Shown one piece after another: positions 1-7,316 of a stretch of DNA of 11,231 nt. The DNA is from Alphaproteobacteria bacterium UBA6038 (GTDB lineage: Bacteria; Pseudomonadota; Alphaproteobacteria; Micropepsales; Micropepsaceae): assembly GCA_002429315.1 (NCBI GenBank), contig DIZC01000116.1, positions 1 through 11,231 on the forward strand, in the 5' to 3' direction. Position numbers and translations under genes: made by a program. Under the pieces are notes generated by a model. That model saw only the letters and a program-made list of their open reading frames with translations, made no database searches and had not been told where the DNA came from. Positions within the stretch are counted from its first letter, which is position 1; the number at the start of each line of letters is the position of its first letter.

Positions 1-1943
1 TCGTCCAGCACGCGATACGACACGAGATCGACCTTGCCGGTTTCCGGATCGACTTCCACTTCGCAGATGTGGCAGCCGTTCGGGAACGTCGGCGCCTGAC
101 CGGTGTAGCTGCCGTCGCTATCGAGGCCCTCAAGGCCGGGAATCATGTCCCGCTTCAGCGTGACAGCCAGTTCGCCGACCGTGATGGCACGATCGGTTTC
201 CGCCACGCGGAATTTCCCGGTTCCTTCCACCACCTCGAACCCGACGTCCTTGCCGGCCGCCTGCAGCACGTGGCCGGCGGCGACCTTGCCTTTGCGGATC
301 ACTTCATCGGATGCCGCTTCCAGCGCGCCGCCCGACATGTTGAGGGAGCGCGAACCGCCGGTGCCGCCGCCGTTCACCCATTCGGTGTCGCCCTGCTTCA
401 CCGTGATGGACTCGAACGGCACGCCCAGGCGTTCCGCCACGATCTGGGCAAACGCCGTCTCATGTCCCTGGCCGTTGGACTGCGTGCCCACGTACAGTTC
501 CACGCCGCCATTGTCGGTGAACTTCACCCGCGCCGGCTCGCTGCCCACCGCAAACGTGATCTCCACGTAGTAGGCGATGCCGAGTCCCCGCAACCGGCCG
601 CGCGCCTTCGACTGCTCTTTGCGGGCGGCAAAGCCTGCCACGTCGGCGCGCTGAAGCGCGGTGTCCAGCATGCGCGGATAGTCGCCGGAGTCGTATTGCA
701 CGCCGAACCAGTTCGCGTAGGGAAGCTCGGCCGGGCCAGGCAGATTGCGGCGGCGGAGTTCGATGCGGTCGATGCCGCTCTCGCGCGCCACCACGTCCAT
801 CAGCCGCTCCATCAGGTACGCCGCTTCCGGGCGGCCGGCGCCGCGATACGCATCCACCGGCGCGCTGTTGGAGAAATATCCCTTGATGTGCGTGTACACG
901 ACCGGCACGCGGTACACGCCGCCGAAGATGCGTCCGCCGGCAAGGGTGGCGATGAAGGGCGCGAACTGCGACAGATATCCGCCCATGTTCGCCGTGCCGG
1001 TGATGCGCAGGGCGAGAATGCGGCCGTCGGCATCCAGTGCCAGCTCGCCTTTGGTGATCATGTCGCGGCCGTGATCGTCGCTGAGGAAGGCTTCGGTGCG
1101 GGTGCCGATCCAGCGCACCGGCCGGCCGAGTCGCTTGGCCGCGATCAGGACCAGCGGCTGCTCGGGGTACATGAAACCCTTCATGCCGAACCCGCCGCCG
1201 ACGTCGCGCGTGATGACGCGCAGCTTGGCTTTGTCCAGTCCCAGCGTTGCCGCGACGCGGTCGCGCAGGCCGCCGGAGCCCTGGTTGCCGGAGTAGAGCG
1301 TGTAGGCGTCGGTTGTGCCGTCATAGAGGCCGATCGCGTTGCGCGTTTCCATGGAGGACGGCGCGATCCGGTTCTCCACCACCTCAATGGTGGCGATATG
1401 CGCGGCTTTGCCGAACGCGGCGGCGCATTCCTCTTCCTTTCCCGCCGCCCAATCGAAGCATTCGTTGTTCGGTGCGTCGTCCCAGATTTGCGGGCCCGTC
1501 GGCGCCACGCGCAATGTGCCTGCCGCATCGAGGGACTCGTATTCGACGTTCACCAGCTCCGCCGCATCCATGGCCTGCGCGTAGGTCTCCGCGACAACCA
1601 TGGCGATCGCTTCGCCGGAGAACGTCACGCGGTCCTTCGCCAGGAGCGGCTTGGGCGTTTGCTTGATGGCCGAGCCGTCGCGGTTCCGGAGCGGCGCCAT
1701 GCAGGGCATCGGATGGGCGCCGAAAGCTTCAACATCCTTCCAGGTAAGCACGCCGACGACGCCCGGCGCCGCTTCCGCTGCCGACGTATCGATGGACGCG
1801 ATCCGCGCATGCGCGTAGGGGCTGCGCAGGAACGCGGCATGCACCTCGCGCTCGAAGTGCAGGTCCTCGGTGTATTGCCCCTGCCCCGTGACGAAGCGGC
1901 TGTCCTCCGTCCGCCGGACGGACTGTCCGATACCGAATTTCAT
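1..1943 (-). CDS. Form II CoxL-like molybdenum hydroxylase large subunit (xanthine dehydrogenase family), C-terminus missing
   Basis: Molybdopterin-binding catalytic subunit of the xanthine dehydrogenase/aldehyde oxidase/CO dehydrogenase family. Such enzymes hydroxylate aldehydes, N-heterocycles or CO using Mo-molybdopterin, usually with FAD and 2Fe-2S partner subunits in the cytoplasm. My reading of the minus strand is open for 647 codons from ATG 1943 to the window edge. It starts MKFGIGQSVRRTEDSRFVTG, the usual start of this family. Visible motifs are the cofactor-binding glycine loop DVGGGFGMKG (residues 247-256), AYRGAGR (365-371) and GQGHETA (491-497). Form I (true CO dehydrogenase) CoxL carries AYxCSFR with an active-site Cys; here AYRGAGR marks form II, so CO oxidation is not implied. 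About 130 C-terminal residues, expected to include the active-site Glu, lie outside the window. It begins 4 bases after the aldolase stop, so it is probably translationally coupled. No medium or small subunit gene is visible; they may lie further left. Family certain, substrate unknown. Confidence 0.93.
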   Translation of the reverse strand, partial: MKFGIGQSVRRTEDSRFVTGQGQYTEDLHFEREVHAAFLRSPYAHARIASIDTSAAEAAPGVVGVLTWKDVEAFGAHPMPCMAPLRNRDGSAIKQTPKPLLAKDRVTFSGEAIAMVVAETYAQAMDAAELVNVEYESLDAAGTLRVAPTGPQIWDDAPNNECFDWAAGKEEECAAAFGKAAHIATIEVVENRIAPSSMETRNAIGLYDGTTDAYTLYSGNQGSGGLRDRVAATLGLDKAKLRVITRDVGGGFGMKGFMYPEQPLVLIAAKRLGRPVRWIGTRTEAFLSDDHGRDMITKGELALDADGRILALRITGTANMGGYLSQFAPFIATLAGGRIFGGVYRVPVVYTHIKGYFSNSAPVDAYRGAGRPEAAYLMERLMDVVARESGIDRIELRRRNLPGPAELPYANWFGVQYDSGDYPRMLDTALQRADVAGFAARKEQSKARGRLRGLGIAYYVEITFAVGSEPARVKFTDNGGVELYVGTQSNGQGHETAFAQIVAERLGVPFESITVKQGDTEWVNGGGTGGSRSLNMSGGALEAASDEVIRKGKVAAGHVLQAAGKDVGFEVVEGTGKFRVAETDRAITVGELAVTLKRDMIPGLEGLDSDGSYTGQAPTFPNGCHICEVEVDPETGKVDLVSYRVLD

Positions 1944-1947
1944 GGCG

Positions 1948-2751
1948 CTAGTGCTTGTAGCTGGGATCGAGGCGATCGAGCTTGCGGATCAGCGCCGGCC
2001 ATGCAAGTCCGCTGATCGGCCCGTCGAACGCGCCCTTGGTGATCGCCGCGTTCTTTTCGGCCACGCCCTGGTTCACGCCATAAGGCTTGATCCCGCCGGC
2101 CAGCGCCCGCACTTGCATCGAAGCTGCCTTCTCCAGGTAGTAAATGCGCATGAAGGCATCGGCGCAGGTCTTGCCGATGGTCAGTGTGCCGTGATTGCGC
2201 AGGATGACGCAGTTCTTGTCGCCGATGTCCGCCACGATCCGCTCGCGCTCTCCCAGTTCCAGCGCAATGCCCTCATAGTCGTGATAGGCGAGATCGGCGT
2301 AAACGGATTGGGCGTGCTGCGTGATCGGCAAGAGCCCGCATTCCTGCGTGGCCATCGCCACCCCGTCTTCGGTGTGGAGATGGATGACGCAATGCGCATC
2401 CTCGCGGTTCATGTGCAAGGCGCTGTGGATGGTGAAGCCGGCCGGGTTCACGGGGTAAGGCGAGTCCTCCACCTTGCGGCCTTCGGTATCGATCTTCACC
2501 AGGCTGGACGCCGTAATCTCCTCGAACATCATGCCGTAGGGATTGATCAGAAAATGGTGCTCCGGCCCGGGTACCCGCGCCGAGATGTGGGTGAAGATCA
2601 GATCGTCCCAGCCGTAGAGCGCGACGATCCGGTACAGCGCGGCGAGATCGACCCGCTGCTTCCATTCTTCCGGACTCACCCTGCCCTCCAGAGAGCGGAT
2701 GTCGTGCTTCGGCGGCGCTTTCATCGCGATTTTCTCGGCAACGTCCAGCAT
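1948..2751 (-). CDS. Class II aldolase/adducin family protein
   Basis: A 267-residue protein of the class II (zinc) aldolase/adducin fold, which includes fuculose-phosphate aldolase and ribulose-phosphate epimerase; many members have no assigned substrate. Visible features are the THISAR segment (54-59), the zinc ligand pair HLH (H124, H126) and the third ligand in RNHGTL (H187). Where FucA has the catalytic Glu in 'PSSE', this protein has NPAG (102-105), so the Glu position is Gly. It therefore resembles the adducin-like branch and may not do a classical aldol cleavage. ATG 2751 has GGGAG at 2759-2763 upstream (7 bases); the inner Met at residue 10 is less well placed. It lies 71 bases after glpK and 4 bases before the CoxL-like gene, all on one strand, so a common transcript is likely. 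Family is sure, reaction unknown. Confidence 0.92.
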   Translation of the reverse strand: MLDVAEKIAMKAPPKHDIRSLEGRVSPEEWKQRVDLAALYRIVALYGWDDLIFTHISARVPGPEHHFLINPYGMMFEEITASSLVKIDTEGRKVEDSPYPVNPAGFTIHSALHMNREDAHCVIHLHTEDGVAMATQECGLLPITQHAQSVYADLAYHDYEGIALELGERERIVADIGDKNCVILRNHGTLTIGKTCADAFMRIYYLEKAASMQVRALAGGIKPYGVNQGVAEKNAAITKGAFDGPISGLAWPALIRKLDRLDPSYKH

Positions 2752-2781
2752 GGCTGATCTCCCGTGACGGTCGAATATCTT

Positions 2782-2803
2782 CCCGGAGCAGTGTGCCTCC
2801 GGG
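2782..2803 (-). terminator. Hairpin between glpK and the aldolase-family gene
   Basis: Perfect 7-base inverted repeat, CCCGGAG at 2782-2788 and CTCCGGG at 2797-2803, with an 8-base loop, placed 20 bases after the glpK stop. On the transcribed strand no run of T follows, so it is not a classic intrinsic terminator. It could instead be a partial attenuator, or an RNA processing or stability element that sets different levels for glpK and the downstream genes. Confidence 0.3.
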
Positions 2804-2822
2804 GCTCGCGCAAATCAAAGGT

Positions 2823-4316
2823 TCATCTCACCCGCGCAACCGCTTTTATCCAACCTTCGTACAGACCATCCCGCGTTGCGCTGCCAAACTCCGGCTCAAA
2901 GCGGCGGTCCAGCGCCCACGCGCGCGCTATGGTGGCCAGATCAGGGAAGATGCCGGTTGCCAGTCCCGCCAAATAAGCCGCTCCCAATGCGGTGGTTTCC
3001 GTGACCTTCGGCCGTTCCACGGGCAGCCCGGTGAGATCGGCGAGACGCTGGCAAAACCAGTCGTTCTTCACCATGCCGCCGTCCACTTTCAGCGCCGCCG
3101 GCGCGCCGAGCCCACTTGCCTGCATGTCGCGCGCCATGGCCTGGAGCAGATCGCGCGTCTGGTAGCAGACAGCGTCCAGCGCCGCGCGGGCGATTTCCGC
3201 CGCGCCCATGTCGCGGGCCATACCCAAAATGGCGGCCCGTGCATGCGGATCCCAGTACGGTGCGCCGAGGCCGGTGAACGCCGGAACAAAATAAAGGCCG
3301 TCCGCCTGTTTCGCGGTACGAACCAGCGCCTCGACTTCACTCGCATTTCGGATACAGCCGAGCGCGTCGCGCAGCCACTGCACCACCGCGCCGGCAATGA
3401 AGATGCTGCCTTCGATGGCATATGCCGTATCGTCGTGTGTGCGATAGGCGGCCGTCGCCAACAACCTGTTCTGCGAAACCGGCGCCGCGCTGCCCGTGTT
3501 CACCAGCGCGAAACAGCCGGTGCCGTAGGTGGACTTCACGTCTCCAGCCGCGAAGCAGGCCTGGCCGACCAGCGCGGCCTGTTGATCGCCCGCCACGCCG
3601 CGAATGGGAATGGCCGCGCCGAGCACATCCTCTGCCGTCGTTCCGAAATCGCCGGCGCTGTCGCGCACCTCCGGCAGAAGCGCGCGTGGAACACCGAACA
3701 GCCTCAGCATCTCCTCCGACCACGCGAGCGATCGCAGATCGAGCAGCATGGTGCGCGAGGCGTTGGTCACATCCGTGGCGTGGACGCGCCCGCCGGTGAG
3801 CTTGAAGATCAGCCAGCTGTCGATCGTTCCAAGCGCGAGCTCGGCCTTTTCTGCCCGCTCGCTTGCACCGGGAATGTGATTGAGCAACCATTCGGCTTTG
3901 GTGGCCGAGAAGTATGGATCGAGCAGGAGACCGGTGCGTGCGGCAACCTCAGGCTCATGCCCGGCGTCCTTGAGTGCACCGCAGCGATCCGCCGTGCGGC
4001 GATCCTGCCAGACGATGGCATTGTGCAGGGGCGCGCCGGTCGCCCGGTCCCAAAGCACCGTCGTTTCCCGCTGATTGGTGATGCCGATGGCGGCGATCTC
4101 GCCGGGCGCGATGCCTATTGCCGCCACCCGGCAGCAGGCCACAGCGGCCTGCCAGATTTCCTCCGGATCGTGCTCCACCCAGCCGTTTGCCGGATAGATC
4201 TGCCGCAGTTCGATGGCGTGAGAGGAAACCGGCCGTGCGCCTGCGTCGAACAAAATCGCCCGGGTCGACGTGGTGCCTTGGTCGATGGCCAGAAGGAACG
4301 GCGGCTCGGGTGTCAT
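2823..4316 (-). CDS. glpK: Glycerol kinase
   Basis: FGGY-family kinase that phosphorylates glycerol with ATP to sn-glycerol 3-phosphate in the cytoplasm, trapping glycerol for catabolism or lipid synthesis. The 497 residues match the usual length of about 500. Visible motifs are the phosphate-binding DQGTTSTR (12-19), NQRETTVLWD (81-90), the catalytic Asp in AGDQQAAL (D244), TYGTGCF (263-269) and the C-terminal VDGGMVKND segment. The segment before AGDQQ reads EDVLGAAIPI, whereas E. coli has GGKGGTRIPI. The loop and Arg (R236) that bind fructose 1,6-bisphosphate in E. coli are thus absent, and feedback inhibition by that sugar is not expected. ATG 4316 fits the family start, but I see no strong ribosome binding site before it. 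No glpF or glpD is adjacent; the aldolase-family and CoxL-like genes follow. Confidence 0.96.
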   Translation of the reverse strand: MTPEPPFLLAIDQGTTSTRAILFDAGARPVSSHAIELRQIYPANGWVEHDPEEIWQAAVACCRVAAIGIAPGEIAAIGITNQRETTVLWDRATGAPLHNAIVWQDRRTADRCGALKDAGHEPEVAARTGLLLDPYFSATKAEWLLNHIPGASERAEKAELALGTIDSWLIFKLTGGRVHATDVTNASRTMLLDLRSLAWSEEMLRLFGVPRALLPEVRDSAGDFGTTAEDVLGAAIPIRGVAGDQQAALVGQACFAAGDVKSTYGTGCFALVNTGSAAPVSQNRLLATAAYRTHDDTAYAIEGSIFIAGAVVQWLRDALGCIRNASEVEALVRTAKQADGLYFVPAFTGLGAPYWDPHARAAILGMARDMGAAEIARAALDAVCYQTRDLLQAMARDMQASGLGAPAALKVDGGMVKNDWFCQRLADLTGLPVERPKVTETTALGAAYLAGLATGIFPDLATIARAWALDRRFEPEFGSATRDGLYEGWIKAVARVR

Positions 4317-4348
4317 TCGGGGAAACGAGGATGGGCCACCTGATTACC

Positions 4349-4366
4349 TTAACACGCTGTTAACAG
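4349..4366. repeat. Overlapping inverted repeats between divergent glpK and DUF2336 genes
   Basis: TTAACA (4349-4354), a CGC spacer, then TGTTAA (4358-4363) form a perfect inverted repeat. It overlaps a second perfect 10-base palindrome, CTGTTAACAG (4357-4366). These are AT-rich elements in an otherwise GC-rich window, and they sit in the only divergent gap of the left half. This is the expected place and form for an operator bound by a dimeric regulator, but no known consensus is matched. Confidence 0.4.
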
Positions 4367-4390
4367 CCTCCGCTTAGTTTCATTCAATAT
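4360..4390. promoter_or_regulatory. Possible divergent promoters for glpK (-) and the DUF2336 gene (+)
   Basis: Toward glpK, minus strand: TTGAAT (complement of 4382-4387), a 16-base spacer, then TGTTAA (complement of 4360-4365). Toward the DUF2336 gene: TTAACA (4360-4365), a 19-base spacer, then CAATAT (4385-4390). The two would share the same boxes and overlap the palindromes, so one bound factor could affect both genes. The matches to the sigma-70 consensus are weak. Confidence 0.25.
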
Positions 4391-4411
4391 GGCCGTAAGG
4401 AATGGCGCCCT

Positions 4412-5488
4412 GTGACTTCGACCGCGACGAATTTCAGCGACGTGACCCGGCTGGTCGAGCTCGCGGCGAACCTGCAGACCAGCCAGCGCGCCGACATTTA
4501 TCAGGCCGTTGCCTCCCTTTATCGCACGCAAGGCGCCCTGCTCTCAGACCGTGAACGGGCGTTGATGCGGGACATCCTTCACCGGCTCACCTCCGACGTG
4601 GAGATGGCGATCCGCATCGCCACGGCCGAGAAGATCGCCGACGATCCGGAGGCGCCGCTCGACCTCATCCTGTTCCTGGTCAACGATAGAATTGAAGTCG
4701 CGCGGCCCGTCGTCTTGCGCAGCCGGCGCCTGTCCGACGACGAGTTGCTGAAGTTCATCGCCGAAGCCGATGTGGCGCGGCAAGCGCTTTGTGCCGAGCG
4801 CCCGCATATCGGGGAGCCGGTGACCGAAGTGCTCGCGCGGAGCGACGCAGAGCCTGTCCTGGTGGCGCTTGTGCGCAATGTCACGGCGCGGATCGCCACC
4901 ACCGGCTTTGCGGTTCTGGTCGATAAGTCCAAGGCGATCTCCGGGCTGCAGGAGCCGCTGGCGCATCGCCCAGACCTTCCGCCCGCGCTCGCCACCAGGA
5001 TGTGCGAGTGGGTGTCGGACGCCCTGAAATCGCAAGTCGTCCGCCGCCATCAGGCGGGATCGGGCGCGCTATCGCAGGCGATCGATCATGGCCGGCAGAG
5101 CATCCAATCCGCCCCACCGGCCGACGCAGCGGACAACAGCCGGAAACTCATCGAGAAGCTCGCGGCGGCCGGTCAACTGAAACCGGGTTTTCTGCTGCGG
5201 GTGCTGCAACAGGGACAACTCGATCTGTTCGAATTGGCGTTCGCGCGACTGCTGCAGCTCGACTATCAACGAATCCGGCGCGTGTTATATGAAGAAGGAC
5301 CGCGAACGGTTGCGCTGGCATGCCGCGCGGTGGGGATCGACCGCTGCGTTTTCCCGACGGTGTACAATCTTTCCCGCCAGGCCCGCCGCATCCATCCCTT
5401 GCTGCGGCCGGACGACCGCGGGGATGTCGAGGCCATTTTCAACACTTACAGCAAGGCGGAAGCGCTCGCCCGCCTGCAGTCCTGGTAA
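4412..5488 (+). CDS. DUF2336 domain-containing protein
   Basis: A 358-residue protein resembling the DUF2336 family, which is widespread in Alphaproteobacteria and has no settled function. The sequence is largely helical and rich in Leu, Ala and Arg, with no signal peptide and no membrane segment, so a cytoplasmic protein is expected. Segments such as VARPVVLRSRRLSDDELL (about 95-112) and the C-terminal LDYQRIRRVLYEEGP region are the kind of repeated helical units typical of the family. The chosen start is GTG 4412, with AAGG at 4397-4400 eleven bases before it; the nearby ATGs at 4389 and 4402 are in other frames. It is divergent from glpK and lies 41 bases before moaA on the same strand, so it could be co-transcribed with moaA and nadK. 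I infer no role beyond this. Confidence 0.85.
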   Translation: MTSTATNFSDVTRLVELAANLQTSQRADIYQAVASLYRTQGALLSDRERALMRDILHRLTSDVEMAIRIATAEKIADDPEAPLDLILFLVNDRIEVARPVVLRSRRLSDDELLKFIAEADVARQALCAERPHIGEPVTEVLARSDAEPVLVALVRNVTARIATTGFAVLVDKSKAISGLQEPLAHRPDLPPALATRMCEWVSDALKSQVVRRHQAGSGALSQAIDHGRQSIQSAPPADAADNSRKLIEKLAAAGQLKPGFLLRVLQQGQLDLFELAFARLLQLDYQRIRRVLYEEGPRTVALACRAVGIDRCVFPTVYNLSRQARRIHPLLRPDDRGDVEAIFNTYSKAEALARLQSW

Positions 5489-5529
5489 GGACCTGTAATC
5501 CGTCCGCCGCTCTGCTATAGGCTGGACGC

Positions 5530-6516
5530 ATGATCGACCCCTTCGGCCGGGAAATCTCTTATCTGCGCGTATCGGTTACCGATCGCTGCGATTTTCGCTG
5601 CGTCTATTGCATGTCGGAGCACATGACTTTCCTGCCCCGGGCGGAACTGCTCACTCTCGAGGAACTGGAACGACTCTGCGCCGCCTTTATCCGCAAGGGT
5701 GTGAAGCGGCTCCGCATCACCGGTGGCGAACCGCTGGTCCGCAGGAATGTGATGTGGTTGTTGGAGCGCCTCGGCGCCCGTCTCGGCGGTGGTCTCGACG
5801 AGCTGACACTCACGACAAACGGAAGTCAGCTGGCGCGCTTCGCGCAAGCTTTGTTTGCGGCTGGCGTGCGTCGCGTGAACGTCTCGCTCGACACGCAAGA
5901 TGCCGCCAAATTCCGCGCCATCACGCGTTGGGGCGATTTGTCCAAAGTGATGGTAGGAATCGATGCAGCGCAAGCCGCGGGACTTTCCGTCAAGATCAAC
6001 ACCGTGGCCTTGCGCGACGTGAACGAACTCGAAATTCCCGGGATGCTGGAATGGGCGCACGGCCGGGGGATGGACCTCACCCTCATCGAAACCATGCCGC
6101 TGGGCGACATCGAGCAGGACCGCGCCGAGCAATACCTACCCCTGTCTCTGGTGCGCGCGCGGCTCGCTCAGCGGTATACATTGGAGGAAAGCGATCACCG
6201 GACCGGCGGCCCTGCGCGTTATGTCCGCGTGGCGGAGACCGGCGGACGGCTCGGGTTCATCACGCCGCTCACACACAATTTCTGCGAGAGTTGCAATCGC
6301 GTGCGCGTGACCTGCACGGGCACTCTGTTCATGTGCCTCGGACAGAACGACAGCGCGGACCTGCGCGCGGCCTTGCGCGCATCCAAAGACGACGGGCTGC
6401 TCGACGCTGCCATCGACGAAGGGATCGCCCGCAAGCCGAAGGGTCACGACTTCGTTATCGATCGCCGACGGCAGGCGCCAGCGCTGATGCGGCACATGTC
6501 GCTCACCGGGGGCTGA
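5530..6516 (+). CDS. moaA: GTP 3',8-cyclase MoaA (molybdenum cofactor biosynthesis)
   Basis: Radical SAM enzyme that, with MoaC, converts GTP to cyclic pyranopterin monophosphate, the first step of molybdenum cofactor synthesis in the cytoplasm. The protein is 328 residues, the normal length. The N-terminal radical-SAM cluster motif is C20-x3-C24-x2-C27, followed by the SAM-binding GGEP (65-68). The C-terminal cluster that binds GTP is C252-x2-C255-x13-C269, as in known MoaA. The protein ends in MSLTGG; the terminal Gly-Gly tail is essential in this family and is intact. ATG 5530 is the natural start; the upstream Shine-Dalgarno is weak, and a TATAGG at 5516-5521 might be a close -10 element. 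nadK follows after 7 bases. Its product is a precursor of the cofactor used by CoxL-like enzymes such as the one at the left edge. Confidence 0.97.
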   Translation: MIDPFGREISYLRVSVTDRCDFRCVYCMSEHMTFLPRAELLTLEELERLCAAFIRKGVKRLRITGGEPLVRRNVMWLLERLGARLGGGLDELTLTTNGSQLARFAQALFAAGVRRVNVSLDTQDAAKFRAITRWGDLSKVMVGIDAAQAAGLSVKINTVALRDVNELEIPGMLEWAHGRGMDLTLIETMPLGDIEQDRAEQYLPLSLVRARLAQRYTLEESDHRTGGPARYVRVAETGGRLGFITPLTHNFCESCNRVRVTCTGTLFMCLGQNDSADLRAALRASKDDGLLDAAIDEGIARKPKGHDFVIDRRRQAPALMRHMSLTGG

Positions 6517-6523
6517 TGCGCCG

Positions 6524-7285
6524 ATGGCGCGCGCGCTCCATTTCGTTGCGGCGGAGACCTCGGAGGCAGAGACCGCGCTGGCTGCGCTGCGCGGCCTTTA
6601 CACGGATGCCGGCCCGGAGAAGGCCGCTGTGGTTGTCGCGCTCGGTGGCGACGGATTCATGCTGCAGACGCTCCACGCGTTTCTTGGCAAAGGCAAGCCG
6701 ATCTACGGCATGCATCTCGGCTCCGTCGGCTTCCTGATGAACGAATATCGCGAGGCCGGCCTTGAAGAGCGGCTGGAACAGGCCGAATCCGCCGAAATTC
6801 ATCCGCTGCGGATGCGAGCCGCCGCAAACGGCAAGACGATGGAAGCGCTCGCGTTCAACGAGGTCTCGTTGCTGCGCCAGACCCGGCAGGCCGCGAAAAT
6901 CCGGATTTTCGTGGACGAGAAGATCCGCATCCACGAACTCATCTGCGATGGGGTGCTGGTGTCCACCCCGGCGGGCAGCACCGCCTACAACCTCTCCGCC
7001 CATGGGCCCATTCTGCCGATCGATGCGGCGCTAATGGCTCTGACGCCGATCAGCGCGTTCCGGCCGCGGCGGTGGCACGGTGCCTTGTTGCCGCATCGGG
7101 CCCGCACCCGGTTCGAGGTGCTGGAGGCAGACAAAAGGCCGGTGAGCGCGGTGGCGGACGATTTCGAAGTCCGCAATGTGACCTGTGTCGATGTGGCGGA
7201 GGACCGCTCGGTCGCCATGACGATGCTGTTCGACGCCGGCCACAGCCTCGATGAGCGCATCCTCGCCGAACAGTTCCTCGACTGA
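6524..7285 (+). CDS. nadK: NAD kinase
   Basis: ATP-dependent NAD kinase that makes NADP from NAD and so sets the cytoplasmic NADP(H) pool. The 253 residues match the short form common in Alphaproteobacteria. Visible motifs are the catalytic GGDG (41-44, in VVVALGGDGFML), FNEV (111-114) and the NAD-binding segment TPAGSTAYNLSAHGPI (148-163), followed by LTPISAFRPRRWHGALLP, where the family has its conserved LxPI segment. The start is ATG 6524; the ATG at 6516 overlapping the moaA stop is in a different frame. With 7 bases between the moaA stop and this start, the two are almost surely one operon. The gene ends facing the Nudix gene, 25 bases apart. Confidence 0.96.
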   Translation: MARALHFVAAETSEAETALAALRGLYTDAGPEKAAVVVALGGDGFMLQTLHAFLGKGKPIYGMHLGSVGFLMNEYREAGLEERLEQAESAEIHPLRMRAAANGKTMEALAFNEVSLLRQTRQAAKIRIFVDEKIRIHELICDGVLVSTPAGSTAYNLSAHGPILPIDAALMALTPISAFRPRRWHGALLPHRARTRFEVLEADKRPVSAVADDFEVRNVTCVDVAEDRSVAMTMLFDAGHSLDERILAEQFLD

Positions 7286-7296
7286 ATTCACCGTCC

Positions 7297-7316
7297 CTTT
7301 AGGCGGACATCTAAAG
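7297..7316. terminator. Weak hairpin between convergent nadK and Nudix genes
   Basis: CTTTAG (7297-7302) and CTAAAG (7311-7316) are a perfect 6-base inverted repeat with an 8-base loop, placed in the 25-base gap between converging genes and reaching into the Nudix stop codon. The position suits a bidirectional terminator, but the stem is short and AT-rich, so support is weak. Confidence 0.2.

Noticed and set aside
69..2015. A 648-codon open frame on the plus strand
   Set aside because: It is antisense to the CoxL-like gene and shows an Arg/His/Ala-rich composition with no family motif, while the minus strand reads a complete molybdenum hydroxylase sequence. It arises from GC-rich codon bias.
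2793..4343. A 516-codon open frame on the plus strand opposite glpK
   Set aside because: It is fully antisense to an intact glycerol kinase, has no recognisable motif and a composition typical of shadow frames.
5607..6737. A 376-codon frame overlapping moaA and nadK on the same strand
   Set aside because: It is an Arg-rich shadow of moaA in another frame; moaA carries every expected catalytic motif.
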